A stretch of DNA of 64,000 bases from Niabella insulamsoli. Its GTDB lineage: Bacteria > Bacteroidota > Bacteroidia > Chitinophagales > Chitinophagaceae. The notes below the pieces were generated by a model. It was given only the letters and a program-made list of their open reading frames with translations. It was not told the origin of the DNA and ran no database searches. Location: NCBI RefSeq assembly GCF_039652435.2, contig NZ_CP190246.1, positions 186,001 through 250,000 on the forward strand. The letters run 5' to 3'. The first letter of the stretch is position 1; every line of letters starts with the position of its first letter. Below are positions 42,471 to 52,474 of this stretch, in pieces. A program made the position numbers and the translations under genes.

Positions 42471-45400
42471 ATGAAAATTGTATCGCCTGTCGATGATTTT
42501 GTAACGAAGCTGAGGGAATATTTTACTTCCGACTCTAACTATCCTTTTAAAAATGAGGACCCTTTTCGCCTGGATTTGCTGAGCAATGCGCAAATGAAAG
42601 CGCATGGGGAACGCGTAGCAGCGCAACATGAGGTATTAAAAACCAAACAACCGGATAAGGTGTTAAAACGCCTCAATGAAAACGAGGAAGTGATTGTCCG
42701 GGTGCAACAAATGCTTTCCGAGTCGATCAAAGAAAAGCAGGCCATTGCGCCGGCGAGCGAATGGTTTCTCGATAATTTTTATCTTATTAAAGAACAGATA
42801 GATATTGCGCGAAAGCACCTTCCCAAAGGTTATAGCCAGACGCTGCCCATTTTGGCCAAAGGAAAATCTGCCGGCATGCCGCGCGTCTACGATATCGCGT
42901 TAGAAATCATTTCTCATAGCGACGGGCGGATAGATGTTGCCAATCTAACGTCTTTTATAGAAGGGTATCAGACAAAAAACATGCTGAAAATTGGTGAACT
43001 GTGGGCGATTCCGATCATGCTCCGTTTTGCCATTATTGAAAATATCAGGCGGATTGTTTCGCGGGTGGCGATCGACCGGTTAGATAAAAATGAAGCCATT
43101 TACTGGGCCGACGAGTTTATACGGGTTGCTCAAAAAAATCCGAAAGATGTGATCATTGCCACCGCCGAAATGGCGAAGGGCGATATTTCACTCAATAGCG
43201 CCTTCGTGGCTGAATTCACACGACGCATGCAGGGCAAAGGCCAGGGCCTGGCGATGCCTTTGTCATGGATAGAACAACAGCTTGCTGACACCGGGCATTC
43301 TGTGGCTGAACTGGTTAACATGCATAACCAAAGCCAGGCGGCCGATCAGGTGTCCATGCGAAACAGCATTGAAAGTATACGCCTTTTGAAAACAACTGAA
43401 TGGAAGAAATTTGTTGAAAACGTAAGCGTAGTTGAAAAAGTGCTGCGTGAAGATATAACCGGCACTTACCCGCTGATGGACTTCGATACGAGGGACTGTT
43501 ACCGCCATGTCGTGGAATGGATGGGCAAACTTTCAGGAATGGAGGAGCATGAAATTGCGATGCGGGCTGTGGCTTTGACAAAAGAAGAAAAAGCATCCAA
43601 TGCACCGGAACGCCAATGGCATGTCGGCTATTTTCTCATTGACAGGGGAAAAGACAGGTTGATGAAAGAGGTAGACGCCTCGTTGCGGTTTAAAGATCGC
43701 TTGAGAAAGGTGTTCAAGAAAAACCGGTTTATGGTGTATGCCGGATCCACTTTTCTTTTCGCTTTTATTTCCGGGTTTCTGCTGGCGCGATACGTCATTG
43801 CAACTACCGGAACATGGTGGTTAGCGGTCCTGACCGGCCTTTTGGCATTTATTATTTTGGGCCACTTTGCAACGATTGTCATCAATTGGATCGCTACCCT
43901 GATTGTAAGGCCTAAATCGTTGCCCAAACTTGATTTCTCGAAGGCAGTACCCGATGTCTACCGGACCATGATCGCCGTTCCCTGCCTACTCACGAGCAAA
44001 GCCGGCATTGAAGAGTTGGTGAGCGATCTGGAAGTGCGATATCTTTCTAACCCGGGTGACAACCTGTTCTACTGTCTGTTAAGCGATTTTGCGGATGCGC
44101 CGCAGGAACATATGCCTCAGGATGAGGCCTTATTAGCGTTGGTAAAAGAGGAAATTGAACAGCTTAATATTAAGTATAGCCAACGCGGCGGCGGCGATAA
44201 GTTTTTCTTACTGCACAGGCCCCGCAAATGGAATAAGAAGGAAAAAGTATGGATGAGCTACGAACGGAAAAGAGGTAAGCTCGGCGAATTGAACAGCCTG
44301 CTTAGGAACACCGGGCATGACGATTTTTCGCTCATCGTTGGCGACACCACCACACTGACAAATATTAAATATGTCATTACACTGGATGCCGACACGATTT
44401 TGCCGCGCGAATCCGCCTGGAAAATGATCGCCGCCATGGCGCATCCCCTCAACAAGCCGGTAATCCATCCGGCCAAAAACAGGGTCGTGGCAGGGTATGG
44501 CATCCTGCAACCGCGCACGGCGATTAATTTACCAGGAAAAGACAGTTCCGCCTATGCGCGCATGCATAGCAACGACTCAGGGTTGGACCCCTATACGCAG
44601 CTCGTATCAGATGTTTATCAGGATTTATTTGAAGAAGGATCTTTCATTGGTAAAGGGATCTATGATATTGATGTCTTTGAGAAAGTGCTGGGGAAAGCCT
44701 TTCCGGAAAACCGGATCCTGAGCCACGATTTACTGGAAGGATCCTATGTAAGGTCGGGGCTGCTTACCGACGTTCAACTATTTGAAGACTATCCGGAAAC
44801 TTATTGGACCGATGTTAGCCGTCGCCACCGCTGGATCCGGGGCGACTGGCAAATTGCAACCTGGGGCCTTCCCTTCGCGCCCGATGCCAAAAATAAGCTT
44901 CGGCGAAATGATATTTCCAATCTTTCAAAATGGAAAATATGGGACAACATCAAGCGCAGCCTGGTCTCGCCCGCTATGCTTGTATTATTGATCTTGGTAT
45001 GGCTCTTCATGCCCAACCCGCTGCAATGGATTATAGGCTTTTTAATTTTCTGGTTTTTTATGCCGGTGATGTCAGCTGTTTTGCAACTCATTCGACGGCC
45101 AAAAGAGCTTAGTACAACGGCCCATATTTCTGATGTGTTGGATGGCTTAAAAAAGAATATGGCGCAATTGTTTTACAATATCGCAGTGCTGCCGTTTGAG
45201 GCGTTTAAAAACGCCGATGCCATATTCCTCGCTAACTGGCGATTATTAATTTCGAGAAAGCGTTTATTGCAATGGACGCCCTACGCCGCACAAAAAGGAA
45301 GCGCCCAAAAGAGTGTGGCCGCTGCCTATAGCTACATGTGGCTGTCAACTTTATCAGTAATCGCCCTGGGCATTTGTATCGTGATGTTTCAGCCGTCGGC

Positions 45401-48400
45401 ATTGGGCACCGCTTTGCCCTTTTTGGTTTTATGGCTGGCGGCGCCGATAATCGCCTGGGGTGTCAGTAGAAAAAGAACCGGCGGCCAGTTTAGCTTATCG
45501 TCTTCCGAGGCCGTTTTTCTACAGGTGGCTAATAGAAAAATCTGGGCCTTTTTTGAAGATTTTGTTACGGCTGAAGATCATTTCCTGCCACCCGATAATT
45601 ACCAGGAGAAGCCCGTGGAAGCGACGGCCCATCGTACGTCGCCTACCAATATCGGGTTATCCTGCCTGGTCAATTTATCTGCTTTTGATTTTGGGTACAT
45701 ATCGCTTTGCCGCCTTGTAGAGCGCACGCAAAATACGTTTCGATCATTGAGCGATATGGAAAGATATCGCGGCCATTTTTACAACTGGTATGAAACCACG
45801 ACGCTGCAGCCGTTGTATCCTAAATACATTTCGGCCGTCGACAGCGGCAATTTTGTAGCCAACATGATCGTACTGCGCCAGGGGCTGCTTGAACTTCCGC
45901 ATCAACCCGTTTTCAATAGCAGATTTTACGAAGGCCTATTACATACCTGGCAAACGCTGGAAAGCTTAGGCGATCAAAAAAATACTTTAGCCGACCTACA
46001 AAGTAGCCTAAGCCATCCACCGCAGCCAACAGCCAACCTGTTGGAGCATAAAAAGCAACTTGAGTCGCTACGGCAAAAGCTTATTGCTGTAAAGCAGGCC
46101 GGGTCTGTAGGGGATAATGCGGACGCTTTATACTGGCTTGAAAAAATGGAGCGCCAGCTCGAAGATGCTTTTTCTTCTTTTTCTATTTTAACGCCCTGGG
46201 TGGATTTGTTGCCGGTACCTCCTTCTTACGATGCTTTGAAATCATTAGAAGAAGTTCCGGTGTTGCAAGAGATACATCCCATGATCACGGGATTGCTGCC
46301 GATAATCGACAATCTAATTTCCGGCGAAGCCGACCCTTTACAAAAATCCTGGCTCGAGCGTTTAAAGACGGTTCTGAAAGATGCAAATGCACAGGCTTTG
46401 GAAAAGTTGAGTAAGATTGAAAAGCTGGCCAATGAATGCAGCGGCTTCGCAGATGTGGCCTATGACTTTCTTTACGATGCATCCAAACATCTTTTCCATA
46501 TTGGTTATAATGTTAGCGAAGACATTAAAGACAAAAGCTATTACGATATTTTGGCTTCTGAAGCGAGGCTCGGTATTTATACGGCGATTGCGCAGGGAAA
46601 AGTGCCGCAGGACAGTTGGTTTGCGTTGGGACGGCTAATAACCAATGAAGGCACCGCGCCGGTTTTATTGTCGTGGAGCGGGTCTATGTTCGAATACCTG
46701 ATGCCTGATCTGGTCATGCCTTCTTATGAAAATACATTGTTGGAAAAAACAGCGCAGGGCGTCATTCAAAATCAGATCGATTATGCAAGGAGAAAAAATA
46801 TACCCTGGGGAATTTCTGAATCGGGATACAATCTGGTTGATGCGCAACTTAATTATCAGTATCAGGCCTTCGGCGTTCCGGGCCTCGGCCTGAAACGCGG
46901 CCTGGGACAGGATTTGGTGATAGCGCCCTATGCCACCGCGCTGGGGCTGATGGTAGATCCCGGAGCATCGATCAACAATTTACAGAAACAGGCGGCTTTA
47001 GGGTTTGAAGGAAAATACGGTTTTTACGAAGCTATCGATTATACGCAGTCGCGTATGCCGCGGGGAAAGTCCTTTGAAGTAATCCGGTCCTTCATGGCCC
47101 ACCACCAGGGGATGAGCTTTTTGTCGATAGCCCGGTTATTGCTGGGGGAGAAAATGCAGCACCGGTTTGAACGTGATCCGCAGCTGCAATCGGCGCTGCT
47201 CCTGCTTAAAGAACGTTCTCCCAAAGCCACTAATTATTACACGCAGGATGATAATGCCGCCAGCAAAGTAGTGACCAGCCATGAGTCGCATATTAGAATT
47301 ATAAATACACCACACACGCCGGTGCCGGAGGTGCAGCTGCTTTCCAATGGCCGTTACCATGTAGCGATTACAAACGGCGGCGGCAGTTACAGTAAGTGGA
47401 AACATTTGGCGGTAACGCGCTGGCGTGAAGATGTGACGCAGGATAATTGGGGGACCTTCTGTTATATAAAAGACCTTTCAACCGGTGATTTGGTTTCGAA
47501 TACCTACCAGCCCACGCAGAAAAAATTCAATGTTGATGAAACGATTTTTTCGCAGGGACATGTAGAATTCAGAAGGGTGAATAATGACTTTGAAATTAAA
47601 ACAGATATTGTTGTTTCGCCTGAAGATGATATTTCGATCCGGAAAATAAAAGTAACCAATAAAAGCAGTGTGCTTAAAGAGTTGGAAGTAACCGGCTACA
47701 CCGAAGTGGTGATTGCGCCGCAAGCCGCCGACGAGGCGCATCCCGCTTTCAGCAATCTTTTCGTTCAGACCAAAATCAGTGAAAAAGATAAAGCAATTGT
47801 ATGTACCCGCAGGGCCCGTTCGCGCGATGAGCAACCGCCGTGGATGTTTTTTATGATGCAGCTCAGCGGTGTGCCGCAGGAGGTAGTTTCCTTCGAAAGC
47901 GACCGCATGCGCTTTATTGGCCGAACCCAGTCCTTACAGGCTCCGGCAGGCGCCGCCATCGAAGGCCCATTGTCTGGCACTGATGGTTCTGTGTTGGATC
48001 CTGTAGCGGCCATAAAATATAAGATCACCTTAAAGCCGCGACAGACAGCCACTTTCGAAGTGATTGTGGGGATGAGCGAAAACAAAGAAACCTGTGGGCA
48101 TCTCATTGAGAAGTATCACGACAGCCATTTGAAGAATCGAGCTTTCGAGCTTTCCTGGACGCATAGCCAGGTACTGCTGAGGCAAATAAACGCCAGTGAA
48201 AGTGAAGCGCAATTATTCAACGCTATGGCCGGCCATATCCTGTATGCCAACGCCACTCACCGCGCGGACGCCAATATTATTGCAAGTAACAGAAAAGGCC
48301 AATCCGGGCTATGGGGCTATTCCATATCCGGTGATCTTCCGATTGTGTTGGTGCGGGTGCAGGATAGTGAAGACACCACCCTGGTGCGGCAGCTGATCAA

Positions 48401-51143
48401 AGCGCATTCTTATTGGCGCATGAAAGGACTGGCGGTGGATTTGATTATCTGGAATGATGATTTTGGCACCTACCGTCAATTGCTTCACGATCAGATCATG
48501 GGATTTGTAACCGCGATCAGCGGCGCTATCGTCGATCAACCCGGCGGTATCTTCGTAAAGCAGGGTGACCAGCTTTCTACTGAAGACCGCGTACTGTTTC
48601 AAACAGTCGCAAGGTTGATATTTTTCGATCATGCCGGATCGCTGCAAGAACAAATGACCCGGCAGAAGGCTCCCAAACAATTGCCGCCTGTTTTAAAGGT
48701 TACGGGGCGCAATACTTTTGAAACCGGCGTAGTGTCCGGTTTGCCCGATAACCTCGTGTTTAATAACGGCACCGGCGGTTTCACGCCGGATGGAAAAGAA
48801 TATTTTATTTTAACCACCAACGAAAATAAATCGCCTGCGCCCTGGGTCAATATCATCGCCAACAGCGAGTTTGGAACAATGGTTTCGGAAAGCGGTCCCG
48901 GATACAGCTGGGCCGAGAATGCGCATGCCTATCGGCTTTCGCCCTGGAAGAATGATCCGGTATCAGACAAAACGGGCGAAGCTTTCTATATAAGAGATGA
49001 TATCAGCGGCCGGTACTGGTCGCCGTCGCCTCTGCCGCGCAGCAGTGGTAAGCCTTATATTACAAGAAACGGTTTTGGCTACACGGTGTATGAACATATC
49101 GCCTATGGCATTAAATCCGAAATGTGGGTTTTTGTTGATGTGGACGACGCGATCAAGTTTACGCTGGTGCGGATCAAGAATATAACAGAAAAGCCGAGAA
49201 AGCTATCCGTAACAGGATATGTCGAATGGGTGTTGGGCGACACGGCGACAAATACCCGTATGCATGTTGTAACGGAAAAAGATCTTGAAACCGGTACCCT
49301 GTTTGCCCGGAATCATTATAATAGTATTTTTTCGGAGCGTGTTTCTTTTCTCGAAGCTGAAGGCGCTGTAAAATCCTACACCTGCGACCGTACGGAATTC
49401 CTGGGACGGAATGGCTCACTGGCGGCGCCGGCGGGTATGACGAGGGAACGGCTTTCGAACAGGTATGGTGCTGCGTTAGATCCCTGCACCGCCATCCAGA
49501 TTGGCGTAGAGCTGATGCCCGATGAAGAAAAAGAAGTCATTTTTCGTTTGGGCAGCGCCCGCAACGAACACGATGCCCGCGAGCTGATTAAGAAATTCAG
49601 AAATGAACAAACCGTTCATGAAGCGCAATCCAAAGTGCACGATCAATGGAACCACATTTTAGGAAATGTATATGTCAATACGCCTGATCATGCGTTCAAT
49701 GTATTAGCCAACGGTTGGCTGGTTTATCAGGCGCTGGCCTGCCGCGTTTGGGGAAGAAGCGGCTTTTACCAATCCGGAGGCGCTTTTGGATTCAGGGATC
49801 AGCTACAGGATGTGTTGGCGCTGATGCACACAAGGCCGGACATTACCAGAGCCCAGATTTTGCTGGCGGCGTCGCGGCAGTTTAAAGAAGGCGATGTGCA
49901 GCACTGGTGGCATCCACCTACGGGCCGCGGCGTACGCACCACCTGCTCAGATGATTATTTGTGGCTGCCTTTTGTGACGGCGAGGTATCTTGAAACCACA
50001 GGAGACACAGGCGTGCTCGAAGAATACGTTTCGTTTATTCAGGGGAGGCCGTTGCGGCCCGATGAGGAAAGCTACTATGATCTTCCGGTGTTCTTAAACG
50101 AATGGGAAACCGTTTATAACCACTGCAAACGGGCCATTAATTTCGGATTGAAATTTGGGCACCATGGCCTTCCGTTGATCGGCTCGGGCGACTGGAATGA
50201 TGGCATGGACAAAGTAGGCGAACATGGCAAAGGCGAAAGTGTGTGGCTGGGATTTTTTCTGTATGATGTGCTGATCAAATTTGCATCCATCGCCGAACAG
50301 CAAAAGGACGAAGCGTTTCACCAAAAATGTATCAGCGAAGCCGAACGGTTAAAGAGTAATATCAACGAAAATGCGTGGGATGGCGAATGGTATCGCCGCG
50401 CCTACTTCGACGATGGAACACCGCTGGGTTCTTCGCAAAACGAAGAATGCCGCATCGATTCTATATCTCAGAGCTGGTCGGTGATATCAGGTGCGGGCGC
50501 TCCGGGCCGCACGGAAAAAGCCATGGCTTCTCTCAATGAGCATTTGATCGATCGCGAAAATGGTATTATAAAATTATTGACACCTGCGTTTGATAAGTCT
50601 GATCTGTACCCGGGTTATATCAAAGGGTATGTGCCAGGCGTAAGGGAAAATGGCGGCCAATACACGCACGCGGCAATCTGGACGATGATGGCTTTTGCGA
50701 TGATAAAAGATAAAGAGCGGGTATGGGAATTGTTTTCGATGGTTAACCCCGTCAATCACGCTGTGACGAAAGACGAGACGCAAAAGTACAAGGTAGAACC
50801 CTACGTGATGGCGGCGGATGTTTACGGCGTAGCACCGCATGAAGGCCGCGGGGGGTGGACCTGGTACACGGGATCTGCCGGCTGGACCTATCAGCTGGCG
50901 CTGGAGCATATTCTGGGCCTGAAAAGGAAAGGAGACGAATTGCATATTGATCCCTGCATACCCGATGACTGGCCGGGATTTGAGGTGAATTACAAGTTTG
51001 GCAATACACTTTATCAGCTTCATGTTCGGAATGAAAAACGCGATGGCAGTAAAAGCATTGTGATCGACGAAAATGCAACGGCTGACGATTTTATCAGGCT
51101 GGCCGACGACGGACAGGTGCATCGCGTTACGGTGTTATTGTAA
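42471..51143 (+). CDS. ndvB: Giant cyclic beta-1,2-glucan synthase (NdvB/Cgs type, GT84-GH94)
   Basis: The 2890-residue membrane protein has the full NdvB plan. After a cytoplasmic N-part come two helices (about 421-475). The GT84 transferase domain shows LDADTILPRESAW near 637 and a QxxRW-like RRHRWIRGDWQ near 783. More helices follow (about 826-873 and 957-1000). A glycoamylase-like chain-length-control domain lies at about 1390-1560 (WSGSMFEYLMPDLVMP, WGISESGYN, MAHHQGMS). Two GH94 beta-sandwich units run from about 1600, and the C-terminal (alpha/alpha)6 phosphorylase domain carries GSGDWNDGMD near 2570. It uses UDP-glucose to make periplasmic glucan. No transporter gene (Ndva/Cgt) is adjacent. 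Confidence 0.93.
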   Translation: MKIVSPVDDFVTKLREYFTSDSNYPFKNEDPFRLDLLSNAQMKAHGERVAAQHEVLKTKQPDKVLKRLNENEEVIVRVQQMLSESIKEKQAIAPASEWFLDNFYLIKEQIDIARKHLPKGYSQTLPILAKGKSAGMPRVYDIALEIISHSDGRIDVANLTSFIEGYQTKNMLKIGELWAIPIMLRFAIIENIRRIVSRVAIDRLDKNEAIYWADEFIRVAQKNPKDVIIATAEMAKGDISLNSAFVAEFTRRMQGKGQGLAMPLSWIEQQLADTGHSVAELVNMHNQSQAADQVSMRNSIESIRLLKTTEWKKFVENVSVVEKVLREDITGTYPLMDFDTRDCYRHVVEWMGKLSGMEEHEIAMRAVALTKEEKASNAPERQWHVGYFLIDRGKDRLMKEVDASLRFKDRLRKVFKKNRFMVYAGSTFLFAFISGFLLARYVIATTGTWWLAVLTGLLAFIILGHFATIVINWIATLIVRPKSLPKLDFSKAVPDVYRTMIAVPCLLTSKAGIEELVSDLEVRYLSNPGDNLFYCLLSDFADAPQEHMPQDEALLALVKEEIEQLNIKYSQRGGGDKFFLLHRPRKWNKKEKVWMSYERKRGKLGELNSLLRNTGHDDFSLIVGDTTTLTNIKYVITLDADTILPRESAWKMIAAMAHPLNKPVIHPAKNRVVAGYGILQPRTAINLPGKDSSAYARMHSNDSGLDPYTQLVSDVYQDLFEEGSFIGKGIYDIDVFEKVLGKAFPENRILSHDLLEGSYVRSGLLTDVQLFEDYPETYWTDVSRRHRWIRGDWQIATWGLPFAPDAKNKLRRNDISNLSKWKIWDNIKRSLVSPAMLVLLILVWLFMPNPLQWIIGFLIFWFFMPVMSAVLQLIRRPKELSTTAHISDVLDGLKKNMAQLFYNIAVLPFEAFKNADAIFLANWRLLISRKRLLQWTPYAAQKGSAQKSVAAAYSYMWLSTLSVIALGICIVMFQPSALGTALPFLVLWLAAPIIAWGVSRKRTGGQFSLSSSEAVFLQVANRKIWAFFEDFVTAEDHFLPPDNYQEKPVEATAHRTSPTNIGLSCLVNLSAFDFGYISLCRLVERTQNTFRSLSDMERYRGHFYNWYETTTLQPLYPKYISAVDSGNFVANMIVLRQGLLELPHQPVFNSRFYEGLLHTWQTLESLGDQKNTLADLQSSLSHPPQPTANLLEHKKQLESLRQKLIAVKQAGSVGDNADALYWLEKMERQLEDAFSSFSILTPWVDLLPVPPSYDALKSLEEVPVLQEIHPMITGLLPIIDNLISGEADPLQKSWLERLKTVLKDANAQALEKLSKIEKLANECSGFADVAYDFLYDASKHLFHIGYNVSEDIKDKSYYDILASEARLGIYTAIAQGKVPQDSWFALGRLITNEGTAPVLLSWSGSMFEYLMPDLVMPSYENTLLEKTAQGVIQNQIDYARRKNIPWGISESGYNLVDAQLNYQYQAFGVPGLGLKRGLGQDLVIAPYATALGLMVDPGASINNLQKQAALGFEGKYGFYEAIDYTQSRMPRGKSFEVIRSFMAHHQGMSFLSIARLLLGEKMQHRFERDPQLQSALLLLKERSPKATNYYTQDDNAASKVVTSHESHIRIINTPHTPVPEVQLLSNGRYHVAITNGGGSYSKWKHLAVTRWREDVTQDNWGTFCYIKDLSTGDLVSNTYQPTQKKFNVDETIFSQGHVEFRRVNNDFEIKTDIVVSPEDDISIRKIKVTNKSSVLKELEVTGYTEVVIAPQAADEAHPAFSNLFVQTKISEKDKAIVCTRRARSRDEQPPWMFFMMQLSGVPQEVVSFESDRMRFIGRTQSLQAPAGAAIEGPLSGTDGSVLDPVAAIKYKITLKPRQTATFEVIVGMSENKETCGHLIEKYHDSHLKNRAFELSWTHSQVLLRQINASESEAQLFNAMAGHILYANATHRADANIIASNRKGQSGLWGYSISGDLPIVLVRVQDSEDTTLVRQLIKAHSYWRMKGLAVDLIIWNDDFGTYRQLLHDQIMGFVTAISGAIVDQPGGIFVKQGDQLSTEDRVLFQTVARLIFFDHAGSLQEQMTRQKAPKQLPPVLKVTGRNTFETGVVSGLPDNLVFNNGTGGFTPDGKEYFILTTNENKSPAPWVNIIANSEFGTMVSESGPGYSWAENAHAYRLSPWKNDPVSDKTGEAFYIRDDISGRYWSPSPLPRSSGKPYITRNGFGYTVYEHIAYGIKSEMWVFVDVDDAIKFTLVRIKNITEKPRKLSVTGYVEWVLGDTATNTRMHVVTEKDLETGTLFARNHYNSIFSERVSFLEAEGAVKSYTCDRTEFLGRNGSLAAPAGMTRERLSNRYGAALDPCTAIQIGVELMPDEEKEVIFRLGSARNEHDARELIKKFRNEQTVHEAQSKVHDQWNHILGNVYVNTPDHAFNVLANGWLVYQALACRVWGRSGFYQSGGAFGFRDQLQDVLALMHTRPDITRAQILLAASRQFKEGDVQHWWHPPTGRGVRTTCSDDYLWLPFVTARYLETTGDTGVLEEYVSFIQGRPLRPDEESYYDLPVFLNEWETVYNHCKRAINFGLKFGHHGLPLIGSGDWNDGMDKVGEHGKGESVWLGFFLYDVLIKFASIAEQQKDEAFHQKCISEAERLKSNINENAWDGEWYRRAYFDDGTPLGSSQNEECRIDSISQSWSVISGAGAPGRTEKAMASLNEHLIDRENGIIKLLTPAFDKSDLYPGYIKGYVPGVRENGGQYTHAAIWTMMAFAMIKDKERVWELFSMVNPVNHAVTKDETQKYKVEPYVMAADVYGVAPHEGRGGWTWYTGSAGWTYQLALEHILGLKRKGDELHIDPCIPDDWPGFEVNYKFGNTLYQLHVRNEKRDGSKSIVIDENATADDFIRLADDGQVHRVTVLL

Positions 51144-51162
51144 AATGCACCCGCTAATTTTT

Positions 51163-51196
51163 AAAAGAACATCCTTCAAAGGTGTTCTTTTTTTTT
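51163..51196 (+). terminator. Terminator after the glucan synthase gene
   Basis: AAAAGAACA (51163-51171) pairs with TGTTCTTTT (51183-51191) with a short loop, followed by more T. Confidence 0.75.
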
Positions 51197-51212
51197 GCCG
51201 GCGCGATGTTGG

Positions 51213-52259
51213 CTAAAGCGGCATCAGCAGGCTCGTTTCCATCACGAAACTCCATTCTGAGCTATGAAATATAAGCGGAATCAGCAGTTTTATTTTATTG
51301 GGCAGATAACCAAAATATTTTTTAAAGGCGCTGGAAAAATGGCTGGTATGTTTATAGCCTGAAAGTTTGGCCACTTCTGAAATTTTTTTGTTTTCGCGCA
51401 TGAGGATTTCCTTAGACCGCTCCATGCGTTGTTGATGCAGGTAGCCATAAACCGTGTTGCCAAAAGCCTGTTTAAAATGCTTCTTCAAATAGCATTCATT
51501 TGTGCCCACCTGAAGCGCCAGGTCTACAAGGGAACAGGGTTGCTCAAGGTTGGCGTCGATAAATTCCCGCGCCTCGTGCATTTTACGCAGGTTGGCATCG
51601 TTGATGGCGTCTGGCACATTTTCTTCCAGGTTTATTTCATATTCTCTCAGCTGCAGCATGAGCAATTCGATAAACCTTGACTTCAGATAAAGCGCTTTAT
51701 AATTGTCGTTGTATTCGCACAGTAAAATATCAAGCAGCAAGGATTTCATTTTCGGCGTTATTTCGATAACGCGCTCACCCAAAAGAACCGGTGCGTTCTC
51801 TTTAATGCTGCTTTCAAGTAGTTCAAAAAGGGGGTGATGCGCTGGGAGGAACCGCGTGAAATATGCTATCGTCATATTAATGATGTACAGCTCCGCGCCA
51901 TTTTGCGCCTCCCAACAGTGATCGAAAATCTGGTTGTTGATCAGCAACAGACCGCTTTGGTTATTGTGAATATTGGCGAAAACTTTTCCTGCGTTCCGAT
52001 TTACGAAAATCTGCCGGCCCTTCAGGCTACATACAAAACTGATATAGGCCTTTTTGCTTTGCAGCGCATGAAAGCTTTTTTGTGGCGCATTGTTGCTGAT
52101 ATGGCTAAAATGCAGATCTTTTATGCTGAGTTCATAAAAATCAAAATCAGGGGAATGGAATAATTCGTTAGTGTGCGATTCAAAAACCTCATGCTCTTTT
52201 ACTTCAAAAAGCTGGTTATATAAAATAGTAGTTGTTTCGGCCAATCTGCTCATTAACAT
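51213..52259 (-). CDS. AraC-family transcription regulator
   Basis: The 348-residue protein has a variable N-terminal sensor part (about 1-230) and two AraC helix-turn-helix units at the end: LVDLALQVGTNECYLKKHFKQAFG and ISEVAKLSGYKHTSHFSSAFKKYFG. Proteins of this plan next to TonB receptors in Bacteroidota and proteobacteria (PchR type) usually respond to a ferric siderophore. It is divergent from the TonB receptor gene at 52475. Repeated sequences in front of that gene and in front of the ankyrin gene (52375-52406 and 56580-56617) are candidate binding sites. A TSS-proximal promoter of its own was not identified. Confidence 0.9.
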   Translation of the reverse strand: MLMSRLAETTTILYNQLFEVKEHEVFESHTNELFHSPDFDFYELSIKDLHFSHISNNAPQKSFHALQSKKAYISFVCSLKGRQIFVNRNAGKVFANIHNNQSGLLLINNQIFDHCWEAQNGAELYIINMTIAYFTRFLPAHHPLFELLESSIKENAPVLLGERVIEITPKMKSLLLDILLCEYNDNYKALYLKSRFIELLMLQLREYEINLEENVPDAINDANLRKMHEAREFIDANLEQPCSLVDLALQVGTNECYLKKHFKQAFGNTVYGYLHQQRMERSKEILMRENKKISEVAKLSGYKHTSHFSSAFKKYFGYLPNKIKLLIPLIFHSSEWSFVMETSLLMPL

Positions 52260-52374
52260 CTTAAATGCTTCGTTCCCAAAGTATCTGTTGGTGTGGCCTC
52301 AAAGTTAGTATTTGTTACCGCTAAAGCCATTAAAACCGGATTAGAAACCACTGTTTATGACAATCGCGTGACTT

Positions 52375-52433
52375 AAATTTCCGTTTTCCGCTATTTGTTT
52401 TCCGTATCGAGTCGTTTAACTGATTGACCTTTG
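52375..52433 (+). promoter_or_regulatory. Candidate AraC operator and promoter of the TonB receptor gene
   Basis: AAATTTCCGTTTTCCG (52375-52390) is followed by TTTTCCGTA (52398-52406). The TTTCCGT cores at 52378 and 52399 are 21 bp apart, i.e. two helical turns. AAATTTCCGTTTT recurs exactly at 56602-56614. A -7 candidate GACCTTTG (52426-52433) follows without a clear -33, as expected for an activator-dependent promoter. Confidence 0.6.
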
Positions 52434-52474
52434 CAGCCTGAAAAGCACGGCAACGCGTTTTTTAAAACGAGCAA

